Shown here piece by piece: positions 23,750-31,925 of a DNA stretch of 32,618 nucleotides. How positions within the stretch are numbered: the first letter of the stretch is position 1; the number at the start of each line of letters is the position of its first letter. Origin of the DNA: Micavibrio sp. (GTDB lineage Bacteria; Pseudomonadota; Alphaproteobacteria; Micavibrionales; Micavibrionaceae); NCBI GenBank assembly GCA_002695035.1, contig NZNU01000064.1:27625-60242 (forward strand), read 5' to 3'. The translations under genes were made by a program, and so were the position numbers. A model generated the notes under the pieces. It was not told where the DNA came from and made no database searches. It saw only the letters and a list, made by a program, of their open reading frames with translations.

Positions 23750-24675
23750 AATCTTTTTTGGTAGCGAGTAAGGGAGGTGTTTCGCAATTTTGGTAAATGG
23801 TTTACCAGTCTCTCCATTGCTTCAAATTCGCCTTTGCAATATAAAACGGCATCGCACCCCGCATCTAAAGATTTCTGGCTTATCTGGTGTATATCTCCAT
23901 ACCCTTCCAGTGCGCCCATGGAAATATCATCACTTACAAGAAACCCATCAAAATTTATGACATCACGTATAATGTCGCGAATAATAATTTCAGACAAGGA
24001 CGCTGGAAATTCCTTGTCCAGATTTTCATAGAGACAATGCCCAACCATACCCCATATCTGCCCCTGGAAATGCTGTGATATGACAGAGAACGGAATATAA
24101 TCAAGGCTGGCGAGTTGTTCTCTTTCGGCGGTTATTCTTGGTAAAGCATTATGGGCGTCCATATCGGCTCGCCCTTGTCCCGGTAAGTGCTTTATGACGG
24201 GTGTGATGCCATTGCTTAAGAATGACTGTATCACTGTTACACCAGACTTTATGACTTCATCAACTTGGGAGCTATAGGTTCTGTCTTTCACAGACTCATC
24301 CGTTTGGGGAAATTCCATATCCAAAACAGGGGCACAGTTAAGATTGATACCCATTTCGGCAAGGTCCTTTGCAAGAGAACTGCTGTCTTGGGAAAGTCCT
24401 TTCAGATCGCTTTTATACAAAGATGCTGCGGAATAAGCTGGCCACTCGGGCGGACCCATTCTTTGCACGCGGCCACCTTCTTGGTCTATAAGGATAGGAC
24501 ATTTGCGCCCAACAGTTTCAAAAAGAGACTTGGTTAAGGCCTCAAGTTGCTGCTGATCGGAAATATTCCTTTTAAAAAGAATAAACCCGCAAGGATCTGC
24601 CTCTTTGAATAAAGAACGCTCCTTATCCTGAAGCTCTGTCCCTTCAAAGGATAGTATAGCGGCCAAGTGTGACAT
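23746..24675 (-). CDS. nagZ: beta-N-acetylhexosaminidase NagZ (GH3)
   Basis: This 309-residue cytoplasmic glycosidase removes GlcNAc from 1,6-anhydroMurNAc muropeptides during peptidoglycan recycling. It shows the GH3 motifs LIDQEGGRVQRM, NLNCAPVLDM, the acid/base loop KHLPGQGRADMDAH (D173, H175), and the nucleophile segment VSDDISMGAL (D249/D250). It is slightly shorter than many NagZ, ending soon after the barrel. It follows the SPOR-domain gene by 22 bases on the same strand, a common alphaproteobacterial pairing. The stop overlaps the convergent prepilin-like gene by four bases, so the transcripts must overlap. Confidence 0.95.
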   Translation of the reverse strand: MSHLAAILSFEGTELQDKERSLFKEADPCGFILFKRNISDQQQLEALTKSLFETVGRKCPILIDQEGGRVQRMGPPEWPAYSAASLYKSDLKGLSQDSSSLAKDLAEMGINLNCAPVLDMEFPQTDESVKDRTYSSQVDEVIKSGVTVIQSFLSNGITPVIKHLPGQGRADMDAHNALPRITAEREQLASLDYIPFSVISQHFQGQIWGMVGHCLYENLDKEFPASLSEIIIRDIIRDVINFDGFLVSDDISMGALEGYGDIHQISQKSLDAGCDAVLYCKGEFEAMERLVNHLPKLRNTSLTRYQKRF

Positions 24676-24697
24676 AAGTAGAGCCAGCCCTTAACGC

Positions 24698-25723
24698 TTA
24701 AGGCGCCTTTACAATGCAGGCTCCGGGATTTTTGCCTGTTATAGTATCACAAATGGATTTGGCTTTGCTTTGCGCCATGACAGAGGATTGTGAGCGGTAA
24801 TAAACCCCTTTTTCCCCAAGGTCTGCCTCTTCAATCTGTAGTGATAATCCATCAAGTAACCCAGGAAAATCTGTCTTCATTTTGTCCCACTGTGTCTGTG
24901 CGGAGGCACGATCACGGAAACTTCCAAGCTGGATAATGCGATCTGGTCCCGTTCCGGCATCAAGCGATGCAGGTGCACGTGCCGGGGCTGGTACAGGTTC
25001 TGGCGTCGAAGATGTTTCTGGAGGCAAAGGTGCTGTCTGCGCAGCTGATGTGGTTTCTTCTGTTGATGCAGATGCTGTGGCTTCGACCTCGTTAGAAGAT
25101 GCGCTTTCTTCAGCTGCCAATTGTGATTGTGTATTAATATCCTTTTTATCTAACACTGAACGCACGTAATTTAGTGTATCTTCAGGATTTTCGTCAGAGT
25201 TTGAAGATGTAGTGCTTTCTGCTACCTCAGCTTCCGTCTCATTTGTTGAATTTGTATCTATTTGAGATTCTGCGATTAAATCCTCAATATCATCCATTAA
25301 TTCATCATCGCGCGGTGGCTGCGCATCAGCCATACCTGCCTCTTCTAGAACTGTTTCACGGTCAGGTGTCGTATCTTCCTCAAATAAAGTCTCAACCCGT
25401 GGAGTGTCATCTTCTATATCTTCGCCCTGCATGGCACCATAAATTGTGCTATCCGCATTGCGTATTTCCATGCCTCCAGGCTCTTCCGGCGCTTCGCGGA
25501 AAGGCTCAGTATCAGCCTGTATCAAAGGCAATTCATTTTCAGGTACAGCATCCGGTGCATTCACATAGGACAACCAGATAACGGCAATTAGCGCGACAAC
25601 GGATACAGCCATAAGTATTCCGCCCCAGAAAGAGCGTCTGGCCCAGAATTGTGATTGCCCGCTAGAGCTTTTTAAGACACGGTCAAAAAAACCATCCGGA
25701 TCATCAAAATCATTGCCAGCCAT
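24698..25723 (-). CDS. SPOR-domain inner-membrane protein
   Basis: The 341-residue bitopic protein has a short cytoplasmic N-terminus, one transmembrane helix (about 33-54, GGILMAVSVVALIAVIWLSY), and about 200 residues of acidic, Glu/Ser/Thr/Pro-rich, probably disordered periplasmic linker. A C-terminal SPOR domain (about 262-340) starts RIIQLGSFRDRASAQTQWDKM. SPOR domains bind denuded glycan strands at septa, so the protein probably acts in division or wall remodelling. Two Cys near the end may form a disulfide. A strong ribosome site (AAGAGGAG) lies eight bases before ATG. It sits between dgt and nagZ; the argS gene often found between dgt and this gene in the class is absent. Confidence 0.9.
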   Translation of the reverse strand: MAGNDFDDPDGFFDRVLKSSSGQSQFWARRSFWGGILMAVSVVALIAVIWLSYVNAPDAVPENELPLIQADTEPFREAPEEPGGMEIRNADSTIYGAMQGEDIEDDTPRVETLFEEDTTPDRETVLEEAGMADAQPPRDDELMDDIEDLIAESQIDTNSTNETEAEVAESTTSSNSDENPEDTLNYVRSVLDKKDINTQSQLAAEESASSNEVEATASASTEETTSAAQTAPLPPETSSTPEPVPAPARAPASLDAGTGPDRIIQLGSFRDRASAQTQWDKMKTDFPGLLDGLSLQIEEADLGEKGVYYRSQSSVMAQSKAKSICDTITGKNPGACIVKAP

Positions 25724-25813
25724 TTATAAAATCTCCTCTTGGAAACAAAGAAAGTTGCGTTATGTGGGTAAAGTTTAAGGAATATAAAATGAAAAGTCTA
25801 TGCGCTGCATCAA

Positions 25814-27028
25814 TTATTTGACATCAAGGGCCACGTGGAAAAGCTCTTCATGTTCACGTATTGCGAAGCGATCGGTCATCCCTGCGATATAATCACAAAC
25901 ATGGCGTGCCCGCTTGCGCTCATCATCAATTGCGCCTTCTGACTCAAGCCTGTCCTGCCACTTTTGCGGCAACATTTCAGGAGACATCATAAAAGCCTCA
26001 AACAAATCATGGAGTATACGGGATACTTTAAATCCAAGCCTGTTAAGGTTTACATGGCGGTACATCCGGTCAAACAAGAACCCTCTTAAATGCTGGACAT
26101 CGTTATACATATCATCGCTAAAGGCGACACAGGCCACTTTTCCTGCCCTGACATCTTCGCAGCTTTTGGGAGATAAATCTTTTATACGTGTGTTGCTCTC
26201 TTCCAGAACATCGGCAACCATACTTCCAATCATCTCACGAATGATTTCCTGTATAAGAATTTTTTCTTCGATATCGGGATAGTTTTTTTGAGCATGGGAT
26301 ATATGCCGGCCAAGCAGTGGAACATCTTTCAAGTCTTGCAAAGTAAACAATCCGGCCCGTAAGCCGTCTTCAACATCATGGTTGTTATAAGCAATGTCAT
26401 CAGAAAGGGCCGCGACTTGGGCTTCTAAAGAGGCGTAAGTTTCTAGCCTTAAATCAGTTTGTTCTTGAAGGTCTTTAAGCGTTTCACTTAATGGCCTGTC
26501 TTTATTCTCAGATGTTATTAAAGGACCATTGTGTTTTGCTACACCTTCCAAAGTCTCCCATGTCAGGTTTAAGCCTTTCCATTTTGGATATTTCTCTTCC
26601 AGTGTCGTTAATATACGCAAGGACTGGTCGTTATGGTCAAATCCACCATAAGGCTCCATACAATCCTGAACAGCATATTCCCCTAAATGGGCAAAGGGGG
26701 TGTGACCCAGGTCATGCGCCAATGCAATACCTTCTGCCAGGTCTTCATTGACCAATAGCGCGCGCGCCATTGATCTTGTGATCTGGGCAACTTCCAATGT
26801 ATGCGTCAGGCGTGTGCGGTAATGGTCGCCTTCATGATAAATAAAGACCTGTGTCTTGTATTTCAAACGGCGGAAGGCACTGGAATGTATGATCCGATCG
26901 CGGTCACGTTGGAAGCAGGTTCTGTGCTTGCTTTCAGACTCTTCATAGACACGGCCCACAGACTGATCTGGTCGGCAGGCATAAGGGGCAAGGGGTAAAG
27001 CGCAGTAGTTATAGGCTATATCAGACAT
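25814..27028 (-). CDS. dgt: deoxyguanosinetriphosphate triphosphohydrolase-like protein
   Basis: This 404-residue HD-domain enzyme hydrolyses dNTPs to deoxynucleoside and triphosphate. HD residues are visible: H76 in RTRLTHTLEVAQI, H105-D106 in IALAHDLGHTPFAH, and a later Asp in LSDDIAYNNHDVEDGL. It also has the family segments SSAFRRLKYKTQVF and FDHNDQSLRIL. The length and motif set match the dGTPase type 2 subfamily common in Alphaproteobacteria. It is divergent from erpA, with 78 bases between the chosen starts, a conserved neighbourhood. No Shine-Dalgarno site is evident. Confidence 0.93.
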   Translation of the reverse strand: MSDIAYNYCALPLAPYACRPDQSVGRVYEESESKHRTCFQRDRDRIIHSSAFRRLKYKTQVFIYHEGDHYRTRLTHTLEVAQITRSMARALLVNEDLAEGIALAHDLGHTPFAHLGEYAVQDCMEPYGGFDHNDQSLRILTTLEEKYPKWKGLNLTWETLEGVAKHNGPLITSENKDRPLSETLKDLQEQTDLRLETYASLEAQVAALSDDIAYNNHDVEDGLRAGLFTLQDLKDVPLLGRHISHAQKNYPDIEEKILIQEIIREMIGSMVADVLEESNTRIKDLSPKSCEDVRAGKVACVAFSDDMYNDVQHLRGFLFDRMYRHVNLNRLGFKVSRILHDLFEAFMMSPEMLPQKWQDRLESEGAIDDERKRARHVCDYIAGMTDRFAIREHEELFHVALDVK

Positions 27029-27094
27029 AAAGAGTAAGGTTTAATTTTTTTAAGAGTGTGGAACAAATTTCATCGAAAATCATATAAGGGATGC

Positions 27095-27100
27095 TATACT
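27095..27100 (+). promoter_or_regulatory. possible -10 element of erpA (leaderless start)
   Basis: TATACT stands six bases before the erpA ATG. If used as a -10, transcription would start at or next to the A of ATG, giving a leaderless mRNA. No convincing -35 is seen 16-18 bases upstream, so this is tentative. Confidence 0.35.
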
Positions 27101-27106
27101 AATTCT

Positions 27107-27433
27107 ATGGGCAATCAAACACTTCATATAACAGAGTCTGCAAAATCACGTATCAGCCTGATGCGGGAGAAAAAAGACGATCCGTCCCTCAACCTGCGTG
27201 TCACTGTGAATGGTGGGGGGTGCGCGGGCTATGAAATCGAGTTGGCTTTCGACAATGCTGTCAGTAAAGAAGATACAGTCTTTGAGGGTTGTGTTGTGAC
27301 CGATGATATTTCCCTCGATCTCATCAAGGACTCAAAAATTGATTTTGTGACCTCGACCATGGGCGAGGAATTCAAAGTCCTTAACCCGAATGCGGTATCC
27401 CAATGTGGGTGTGGTACGTCTTTTTCCCTGTAA
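27107..27433 (+). CDS. erpA: A-type iron-sulfur carrier (ErpA/IscA family)
   Basis: The 108-residue protein has the three conserved cluster-ligand cysteines: C39 in VNGGGCAGYEIEL, and C100 and C102 in QCGCGTSFSL. It delivers Fe-S clusters to apoproteins. I chose ATG at 27107 because MGNQTLHITESA matches the family N-terminus. An upstream in-frame GTG at 27056 would add 17 residues that look non-coding. No ribosome site is visible at the chosen start, and a -10-like TATACT lies just before it. It is divergent from dgt and convergent with the RNase P RNA gene 15 bases beyond. Confidence 0.9.
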   Translation: MGNQTLHITESAKSRISLMREKKDDPSLNLRVTVNGGGCAGYEIELAFDNAVSKEDTVFEGCVVTDDISLDLIKDSKIDFVTSTMGEEFKVLNPNAVSQCGCGTSFSL

Positions 27434-27448
27434 TTATAATTGTGAAAA

Positions 27449-27826
27449 TGCTCTGAGAGGCCTGTAAGCCGGGTTCTGTCCCGCCGGTAAAACCGGCATG
27501 GGTAACTATTCATCTGGGATATCTGTTACCAGATACCTCAAGCAACCAACCCGGACTGCAAAATGCGGAAAAAACATATGAAGCAGTCCCTATTCGGTTT
27601 TGCATCAGGCGGGGTTTACACTGCCATTTCCGTTACCGAAAACGCGGTGCGCTCTTACCGCACCTTTTCACCCTTACCATATAAATGGCGGTTTGTTTTC
27701 TGTTGCACTGGCCGTCATTCGATATAATCGAATGCCCGGGCGTTACCCGGCGCCTTTTTTCCGTGATGCCCGGACTTTCCTCGACTGCCAAAAATGACAG
27801 CCGCAGTTACCCAGCCAATCAGAGCA
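27449..27826 (-). ncRNA. rnpB: RNase P RNA (bacterial class A)
   Basis: On the minus strand the core motifs of RNase P RNA are present. They are GAGGAAAGTCCGGGC near the 5' side, GGTAAGGGTGAAAAGGTGCG and GGTAAGAGCGCACCG in the centre, and GACAGAACCCGGCTTA near the 3' end. The ends were set by the terminal P1 helix: TGCTCTGA at the 5' end pairs perfectly with TCAGAGCA at the 3' end. The length, about 378 nt, is normal. This ribozyme cuts the 5' leaders from pre-tRNAs. It explains the apparent gap between erpA and the amidase gene and has its own promoter directly upstream. Exact mature ends may differ by a few bases. Confidence 0.95.
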
Positions 27827-27831
27827 AAGGG

Positions 27832-27860
27832 ACTATATCGGAAAAGCTTTGCGTGGGCAA
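27832..27860 (-). promoter_or_regulatory. promoter of rnpB
   Basis: Read on minus, TTGCCC (27860-27855) is followed after exactly 17 bases by TATAGT (27837-27832). This predicts a transcription start at about 27826, which coincides with the first base of the P1 helix. It lies just after the amidase stop codon (27866-27864). Confidence 0.8.
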
Positions 27861-27863
27861 TTA

Positions 27864-28568
27864 TTATCCCAGCAGGATGCCGGTCTGGCGCAACAGCGCG
27901 TTAATAAGAACATGGGTGCGTTCAGTCACTTGGCCTTCTGCGTTTTCACCAAAAACTTCAGGTTCAAAATGGCGCTGGAACTCGCGCACCAGCACGACAT
28001 TTTCACAAGCCTTGCAGTATCCATAGGCGTTAAGGCTTTCTTTCAAGCCATATTTAAACTCATGATCTTTCTTCACAGGTTCAGGCCAGATGCCGATGCC
28101 GTGGCGAGCCAGTTTTTTCCAAGGGAAATTTTCACCCGGATCAATCTTTCGCCAAGGCGCAATGTCGGAATGACCCAGAACATTTTGCGGCGGGATACCG
28201 TGACGCTCCATAATACCTTTGCTTAATTCAATTAACGCTTGGATCTGTTTGGCAGGGAAGTCAGGTAAATCACCACTATGACCGGCATTGGCAAGCTCGA
28301 TTCCTACGGAATAGGAATTCATATCCCCTATACCTTTCCATTCACCAATACCGGCATGCCAGGCGCGCTTGGCCTCTTCCACATATTGAACGATGCGCCC
28401 ATCCTCATAAATCATGTAATGGGGGCTAAGGCCGCTGTTTTCATCCATGAAAACCTGATCCGCATCCTGTCCTGTTGGTGTGCCTGTGTAATGCAGGATC
28501 AGATACTGAACGCTCGATCCGTCATAGCGGTCATTAAAATTTTTAGACGGTGTTTTTTCAATACGCAT
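27864..28568 (-). CDS. N-acetylmuramoyl-L-alanine amidase, AmpD/AmiD-type (Amidase_2)
   Basis: This 234-residue zinc amidase cleaves the MurNAc-L-Ala bond of peptidoglycan or muropeptides. H26 in LILHYTGT, H133 in VLGHSDIAPWR and D143 in RKIDPGENF are the zinc ligands. E91 in SVGIELAN and K141 are the expected catalytic residues by analogy with AmpD. A C-terminal helical region (about 165-230) resembles the peptidoglycan-binding-like extension of this alphaproteobacterial group. No signal peptide is visible, which favours a cytoplasmic recycling role alongside NagZ. The start overlaps the end of the transporter gene by 11 bases on the same strand. Confidence 0.9.
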   Translation of the reverse strand: MRIEKTPSKNFNDRYDGSSVQYLILHYTGTPTGQDADQVFMDENSGLSPHYMIYEDGRIVQYVEEAKRAWHAGIGEWKGIGDMNSYSVGIELANAGHSGDLPDFPAKQIQALIELSKGIMERHGIPPQNVLGHSDIAPWRKIDPGENFPWKKLARHGIGIWPEPVKKDHEFKYGLKESLNAYGYCKACENVVLVREFQRHFEPEVFGENAEGQVTERTHVLINALLRQTGILLG

Positions 28569-29853
28569 CAGATTTTGTTTCCCTTACAAAATACATTAAC
28601 ACAAGCCCCGCACTCCAAAACAGGAGAATTGAAACAAGTCCAGCTTTTTGAGTCTGAAATAATGTAGAGAAAAATCCGTAGCTTAAAGGGCCTAAAAAAG
28701 CAATCGATTTTCCGGTCAAAGCATAGAAACCATAAATCTTTGTTTCCTCCCTTACCGGTGCAAGACGGCCGGCAAGAGTACGGCTTGCTGCCTGCACAGG
28801 CCCGACAAAAAGACCTAAAAATAGAGAGGTAATCAGGAAGGCCGATTTTGAAGGTGCGAATAAAACAACAACACCACTAAGAATTAAACAGGAAAGGGAG
28901 TATATAACAGTTTTTTTGGAGCCGATGGCGTCGTCCAAAAAGGAAAATCCGAAAGCGCCAAGCCCGGCAGTCATGTTCAGGCCAACAGCAAATATCAGAA
29001 TATCTGTAAAGCTCATATCATAAGTAGTCGCCGCATAAATTCCGCCAAGTGCAAAAAGCGTTGCCAGACCATCACGATAAAGAGCGCTGGCAATAAGGAA
29101 TGTCATTATGTTTTTTGATTTTCTGAAAGACGCAAAAGTTACTTTAAGATCGCGTAGACCGTCACCTATCGCCTGCCGTAATGATTTTGAGACCGGCTTT
29201 GTTTCCGGAACAAAGATGAAAAAAGGTATGGAAAATATAAGAAACCAAAGCGCCGTTAATATAGCGGAAGCGCGAATGTTTTGGTCTTGGTCTGCAGGAA
29301 TATCTAGCAAAGGAGATAATCGTTCTCCCAAACCTGTTAGTAGATACAAACATAACCCAAGAGCCAGTAAGCCTCCGATATAACCACAAGCCCAAGCCCA
29401 TCCCGAAATTCTGCCTATATGTGTTGGGGGTGCGATGCGGGGTAATAAGGCGTTATAAAAGACAAGGGCGAGCTCTAGAGCGGTTGTAGAGATAACAACC
29501 AATAGCAGTATAAGGAAAACGAGAGTGCTGCCCGCATCGGGTTTACCTATATATAAACCTGCAGTTGCCATGGCGCAGACAAGAGTAAAAAACCCGATCC
29601 ATTTTTTTGTGTGTCCGGCATAATCTGCGACTGCTCCTAAGATGGGTGCGCTAAGTGCAATAAGAACACCCGATATAGCAATGGCGTAACTCCAGTAGGC
29701 CCCTCCCGTGACGTCGTCACCAATAATAGTCTTTGAGAAAAAAACGCTATAAACGAAAGTCAGTATTATCGTCGCATATGCCGAATTTGCCCAGTCATAC
29801 AATGACCAGCCTATGGCTGTCTTGCGGGGTGTCGGAGAAATGGATGCGTTCAT
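28558..29853 (-). CDS. UMF1/Atg22-like MFS transporter
   Basis: The 431-residue protein has about 12 hydrophobic helices and the UMF1 signature IGWSLYDWANSAYATIILTFVYSVFFSK at its start (conserved LYDWANSA core). It also has LGAVADYAGHTKKW, the A-like loop of MFS transporters, and GRISGWAWACGYIGGL. UMF1-family proteins are related to fungal Atg22 vacuolar amino-acid exporters. The bacterial substrate is unknown. It overlaps the downstream amidase gene, so a role in handling wall-derived peptides or amino acids is conceivable but is inference from context only. It is divergent from mraZ. Confidence 0.87.
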   Translation of the reverse strand: MNASISPTPRKTAIGWSLYDWANSAYATIILTFVYSVFFSKTIIGDDVTGGAYWSYAIAISGVLIALSAPILGAVADYAGHTKKWIGFFTLVCAMATAGLYIGKPDAGSTLVFLILLLVVISTTALELALVFYNALLPRIAPPTHIGRISGWAWACGYIGGLLALGLCLYLLTGLGERLSPLLDIPADQDQNIRASAILTALWFLIFSIPFFIFVPETKPVSKSLRQAIGDGLRDLKVTFASFRKSKNIMTFLIASALYRDGLATLFALGGIYAATTYDMSFTDILIFAVGLNMTAGLGAFGFSFLDDAIGSKKTVIYSLSCLILSGVVVLFAPSKSAFLITSLFLGLFVGPVQAASRTLAGRLAPVREETKIYGFYALTGKSIAFLGPLSYGFFSTLFQTQKAGLVSILLFWSAGLVLMYFVRETKSDAY

Positions 29854-29926
29854 AAGAGACTTTCTAAAGCATTCTCAAAAACTTTTCCTCATAAAAAAAC
29901 GAATAAATCTTCTGATAAATTGACCG

Positions 29927-29970
29927 CCATAAAATCCCATGATATCCCATAAATATCCATGATTATCCCG
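29927..29970. promoter_or_regulatory. MraZ-box array upstream of mraZ
   Basis: CCAT recurs at 29927, 29937, 29947 and 29957, with a fifth degenerate copy (CCCG) ending at 29970, a strict 10-bp period. On the minus strand this reads as TGG-type boxes (TGGAT, TGGGA, TGGGA, TGGCG), each separated by 5 bases. That is the form known for MraZ operators (TGGGN repeats spaced by 5). TTGACC at 29920-29925 could be a -35, in which case the boxes cover the core promoter and support autorepression of the dcw cluster. Confidence 0.75.
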
Positions 29971-30023
29971 ATTGTGGAATATTCGTATACGTAATTAAAC
30001 CCAAAGCAGGTGTGTTCTTAAAA

Positions 30024-30494
30024 GTGGCGCTGTTTCTTTCAACAACTATAAATAAGCTGGATAAAAAGGGTCGGATATCTCTGCCTGCCAATTTCAGGGC
30101 TGTTTTGAATGATAAACAGGCGCAAAGCATAGTTTTGTTTAAATCCCCGGTTCATGAGTGTCTGGAGGGGTTTGATCCTATATTTGTAGAGGAAATAAGC
30201 GGACGTTTAGACGATGGTTTTGATATGTTCTCGACCGAGCAGGATGATCTTGCAACAGCCCTTTTTGGTGAAGCTGTACAACTTTCTTTGGATGAGACCG
30301 GCCGTATGGTGTTGCCTGAATTGCTCGTTTCCCATGCAGGACTTGATGGTGAGGCAGCCTTTATAGGGTTAGGTAAAAAATTCCAGATATGGAATCCTGA
30401 AAAACTGCAGGAACGACGCAATTCAGCGCGCAGCAATGTAAAGTCAAAAGGGCTGACCTTGCCCGTGCAAAGGGAAAGGGGTGGCAATGACTGA
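30024..30494 (+). CDS. mraZ: transcriptional regulator MraZ
   Basis: This 156-residue DNA-binding regulator opens the division and cell-wall cluster. Two MraZ (AbrB-like) half-domains carry the conserved DxxxR motifs: KLDKKGRISLPANFR and SLDETGRMVLPELL. GTG at 30024 gives MALFLSTTINKLDKKGR, which matches alphaproteobacterial MraZ starts. An in-frame GTG at 30012 would add four residues. It likely represses its own operon through the box array 55-100 bases upstream. Its end overlaps the rsmH start by eight bases. Confidence 0.92.
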   Translation: MALFLSTTINKLDKKGRISLPANFRAVLNDKQAQSIVLFKSPVHECLEGFDPIFVEEISGRLDDGFDMFSTEQDDLATALFGEAVQLSLDETGRMVLPELLVSHAGLDGEAAFIGLGKKFQIWNPEKLQERRNSARSNVKSKGLTLPVQRERGGND

Positions 30495-31464
30495 GCAAGC
30501 AAATGAGCCCCACATACCTGTTATGTTGAGTGAGGTTATAGAGTGTCTCTCACCAAAAGATGGTGGCATCTATGTGGATGGGACGTTCGGAGCCGGTGGT
30601 TACACGCGAGCTATATTGGATGCTGCTAATTGCCATGTCATAGCGATAGACCGTGATAGAACGGCGCTGGACGCGGCGCAAAGCTGGGCATCTGAATATG
30701 AAGGCAGGCTGGATCTTGTTCATGGTGAATTCGGGTCGGTGCAAGAACATGTTCGGGCGCTTGGATATGATCTGGTTGACGGATTCGTGCTTGATATAGG
30801 TGTATCTTCCATGCAGATAGATCAGCCTGAGCGTGGGTTTTCATTTCGTTTTGATGGTCCTTTGGATATGCGCATGGATGCGGACATAGGGCAAACAGCG
30901 GCTGATATTGTTAACGAAATGGATGAAGGTGACCTTGCTGACATTATTTATAAATATGGTGAAGAGCGCATGTCCCGCCGAATAGCGCGGGCCATTGTTA
31001 CTGCCAGAAAAGAAGCAAATATTGAAACGACTTCTCGATTGGCCGATATCATCAGATCGGTTATGCCCAAGAAACACGATAAAATTGACCCGGCGACTAG
31101 AACATTTCAGGCGCTGAGAATTTTCGTGAATGATGAGTTGGGGGAGTTGGAACGTGCTTTGGAGGGCTCTCAGGAAGTTTTGGACGAAAATGGTCGTCTT
31201 GTGGTGGTGACATTTCATTCGCTTGAGGATCGGATAGTAAAAAAATTTCTAAGAGATAAAAGCGGGCAGCAAGAAAGTGTCTCCCGACACCTTCCTGACT
31301 TACCATCGAAGAAAAACGCGACTTTCCGTTTGGAAAATAAAAAGGCATTGGAATCGACAAAAGAAGAAAATTTAAAAAATCCTCGAGCACGCTCGGCAAA
31401 ATTAAGGTATGCTATAAAAACGCACCGAAGCGAAAATGCTAAAATGGAGGTGTCTGGTCAATGA
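30487..31464 (+). CDS. rsmH: 16S rRNA (cytosine-1402-N4)-methyltransferase RsmH
   Basis: The 325-residue SAM-dependent enzyme methylates N4 of C1402 in 16S rRNA. It shows HIPVMLSEVIECL, the SAM loop VDGTFGAGGYT, DLVDGFVLDIGVSSMQID, RGFSFRFDGPLDMRMD, and RTFQALRIFVNDELGELE, followed by VVTFHSLEDRIVKKF. ATG at 30487 is preferred over GTG at 30481 because GGGAAAGGGG lies six bases before it. It overlaps mraZ at the start and ftsL at the end (ATGA), so the series is tightly coupled. Confidence 0.97.
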   Translation: MTEQANEPHIPVMLSEVIECLSPKDGGIYVDGTFGAGGYTRAILDAANCHVIAIDRDRTALDAAQSWASEYEGRLDLVHGEFGSVQEHVRALGYDLVDGFVLDIGVSSMQIDQPERGFSFRFDGPLDMRMDADIGQTAADIVNEMDEGDLADIIYKYGEERMSRRIARAIVTARKEANIETTSRLADIIRSVMPKKHDKIDPATRTFQALRIFVNDELGELERALEGSQEVLDENGRLVVVTFHSLEDRIVKKFLRDKSGQQESVSRHLPDLPSKKNATFRLENKKALESTKEENLKNPRARSAKLRYAIKTHRSENAKMEVSGQ

Positions 31465-31925
31465 AAATGGGGCGTGTCTCATTTATTCTGCTCGTGTCAG
31501 CGATTTTTATTTCCGGGTCATTGCTTTTCTCGGTGTCTCAACGTGTCCAATCTACTGAGAGGGAAATAGGGCAGTTGAAGGAAAAGCTTTCACAGGAAAA
31601 CGAATCTCTGCGTGTATTGCGCGCGGAGTGGGCGTATCTAAATCGCCCTGATCGTTTAGAGGCGATGGCGGTGAATGGTGTTTTACCGTCTGCGAATACA
31701 CCTGCCCGTCTACAGCAAAAAATCACTTTTAATCTTGGGGTTGTTCCGACCCCGTCCAGAAAGCCGTCCGGCTATCTGGCTTCCCCTGAAATCTATTCTG
31801 TAACAAATGAGTCGCAATCATCCGAGGATGGAGTAATGCCGGTCTCACCTGAGATAATTTCCAATGATATTGAGAAGAAATCTTTTGATTCGCTTTTGGA
31901 TAATCTGGGGGAGGGCAATAGATGA
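31461..31925 (+). CDS. ftsL: cell division protein FtsL
   Basis: The 154-residue bitopic protein has a very short cytoplasmic end, a transmembrane helix (about 5-25, VSFILLVSAIFISGSLLFSV), a coiled coil (about 28-58) and the alphaproteobacterial signature AEWAYLNRPDRLEAMA, then a low-complexity tail. FtsL joins FtsB and FtsQ to activate the septal synthase FtsW-FtsI. Position between rsmH and ftsI is diagnostic. Start and stop codons overlap both neighbours (ATGA on each side). Confidence 0.92.
   Translation: MKMGRVSFILLVSAIFISGSLLFSVSQRVQSTEREIGQLKEKLSQENESLRVLRAEWAYLNRPDRLEAMAVNGVLPSANTPARLQQKITFNLGVVPTPSRKPSGYLASPEIYSVTNESQSSEDGVMPVSPEIISNDIEKKSFDSLLDNLGEGNR

Noticed and set aside
27056-27106. 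Upstream GTG start extending erpA by 17 codons
   Set aside because: The added residues do not resemble the family N-terminus, and the -10-like element lies inside the extension.
27600-28026. Several open frames between erpA and the amidase gene
   Set aside because: They lie across the RNase P RNA gene and the end of the amidase gene on the opposite strand, and the RNA motifs explain the conservation.
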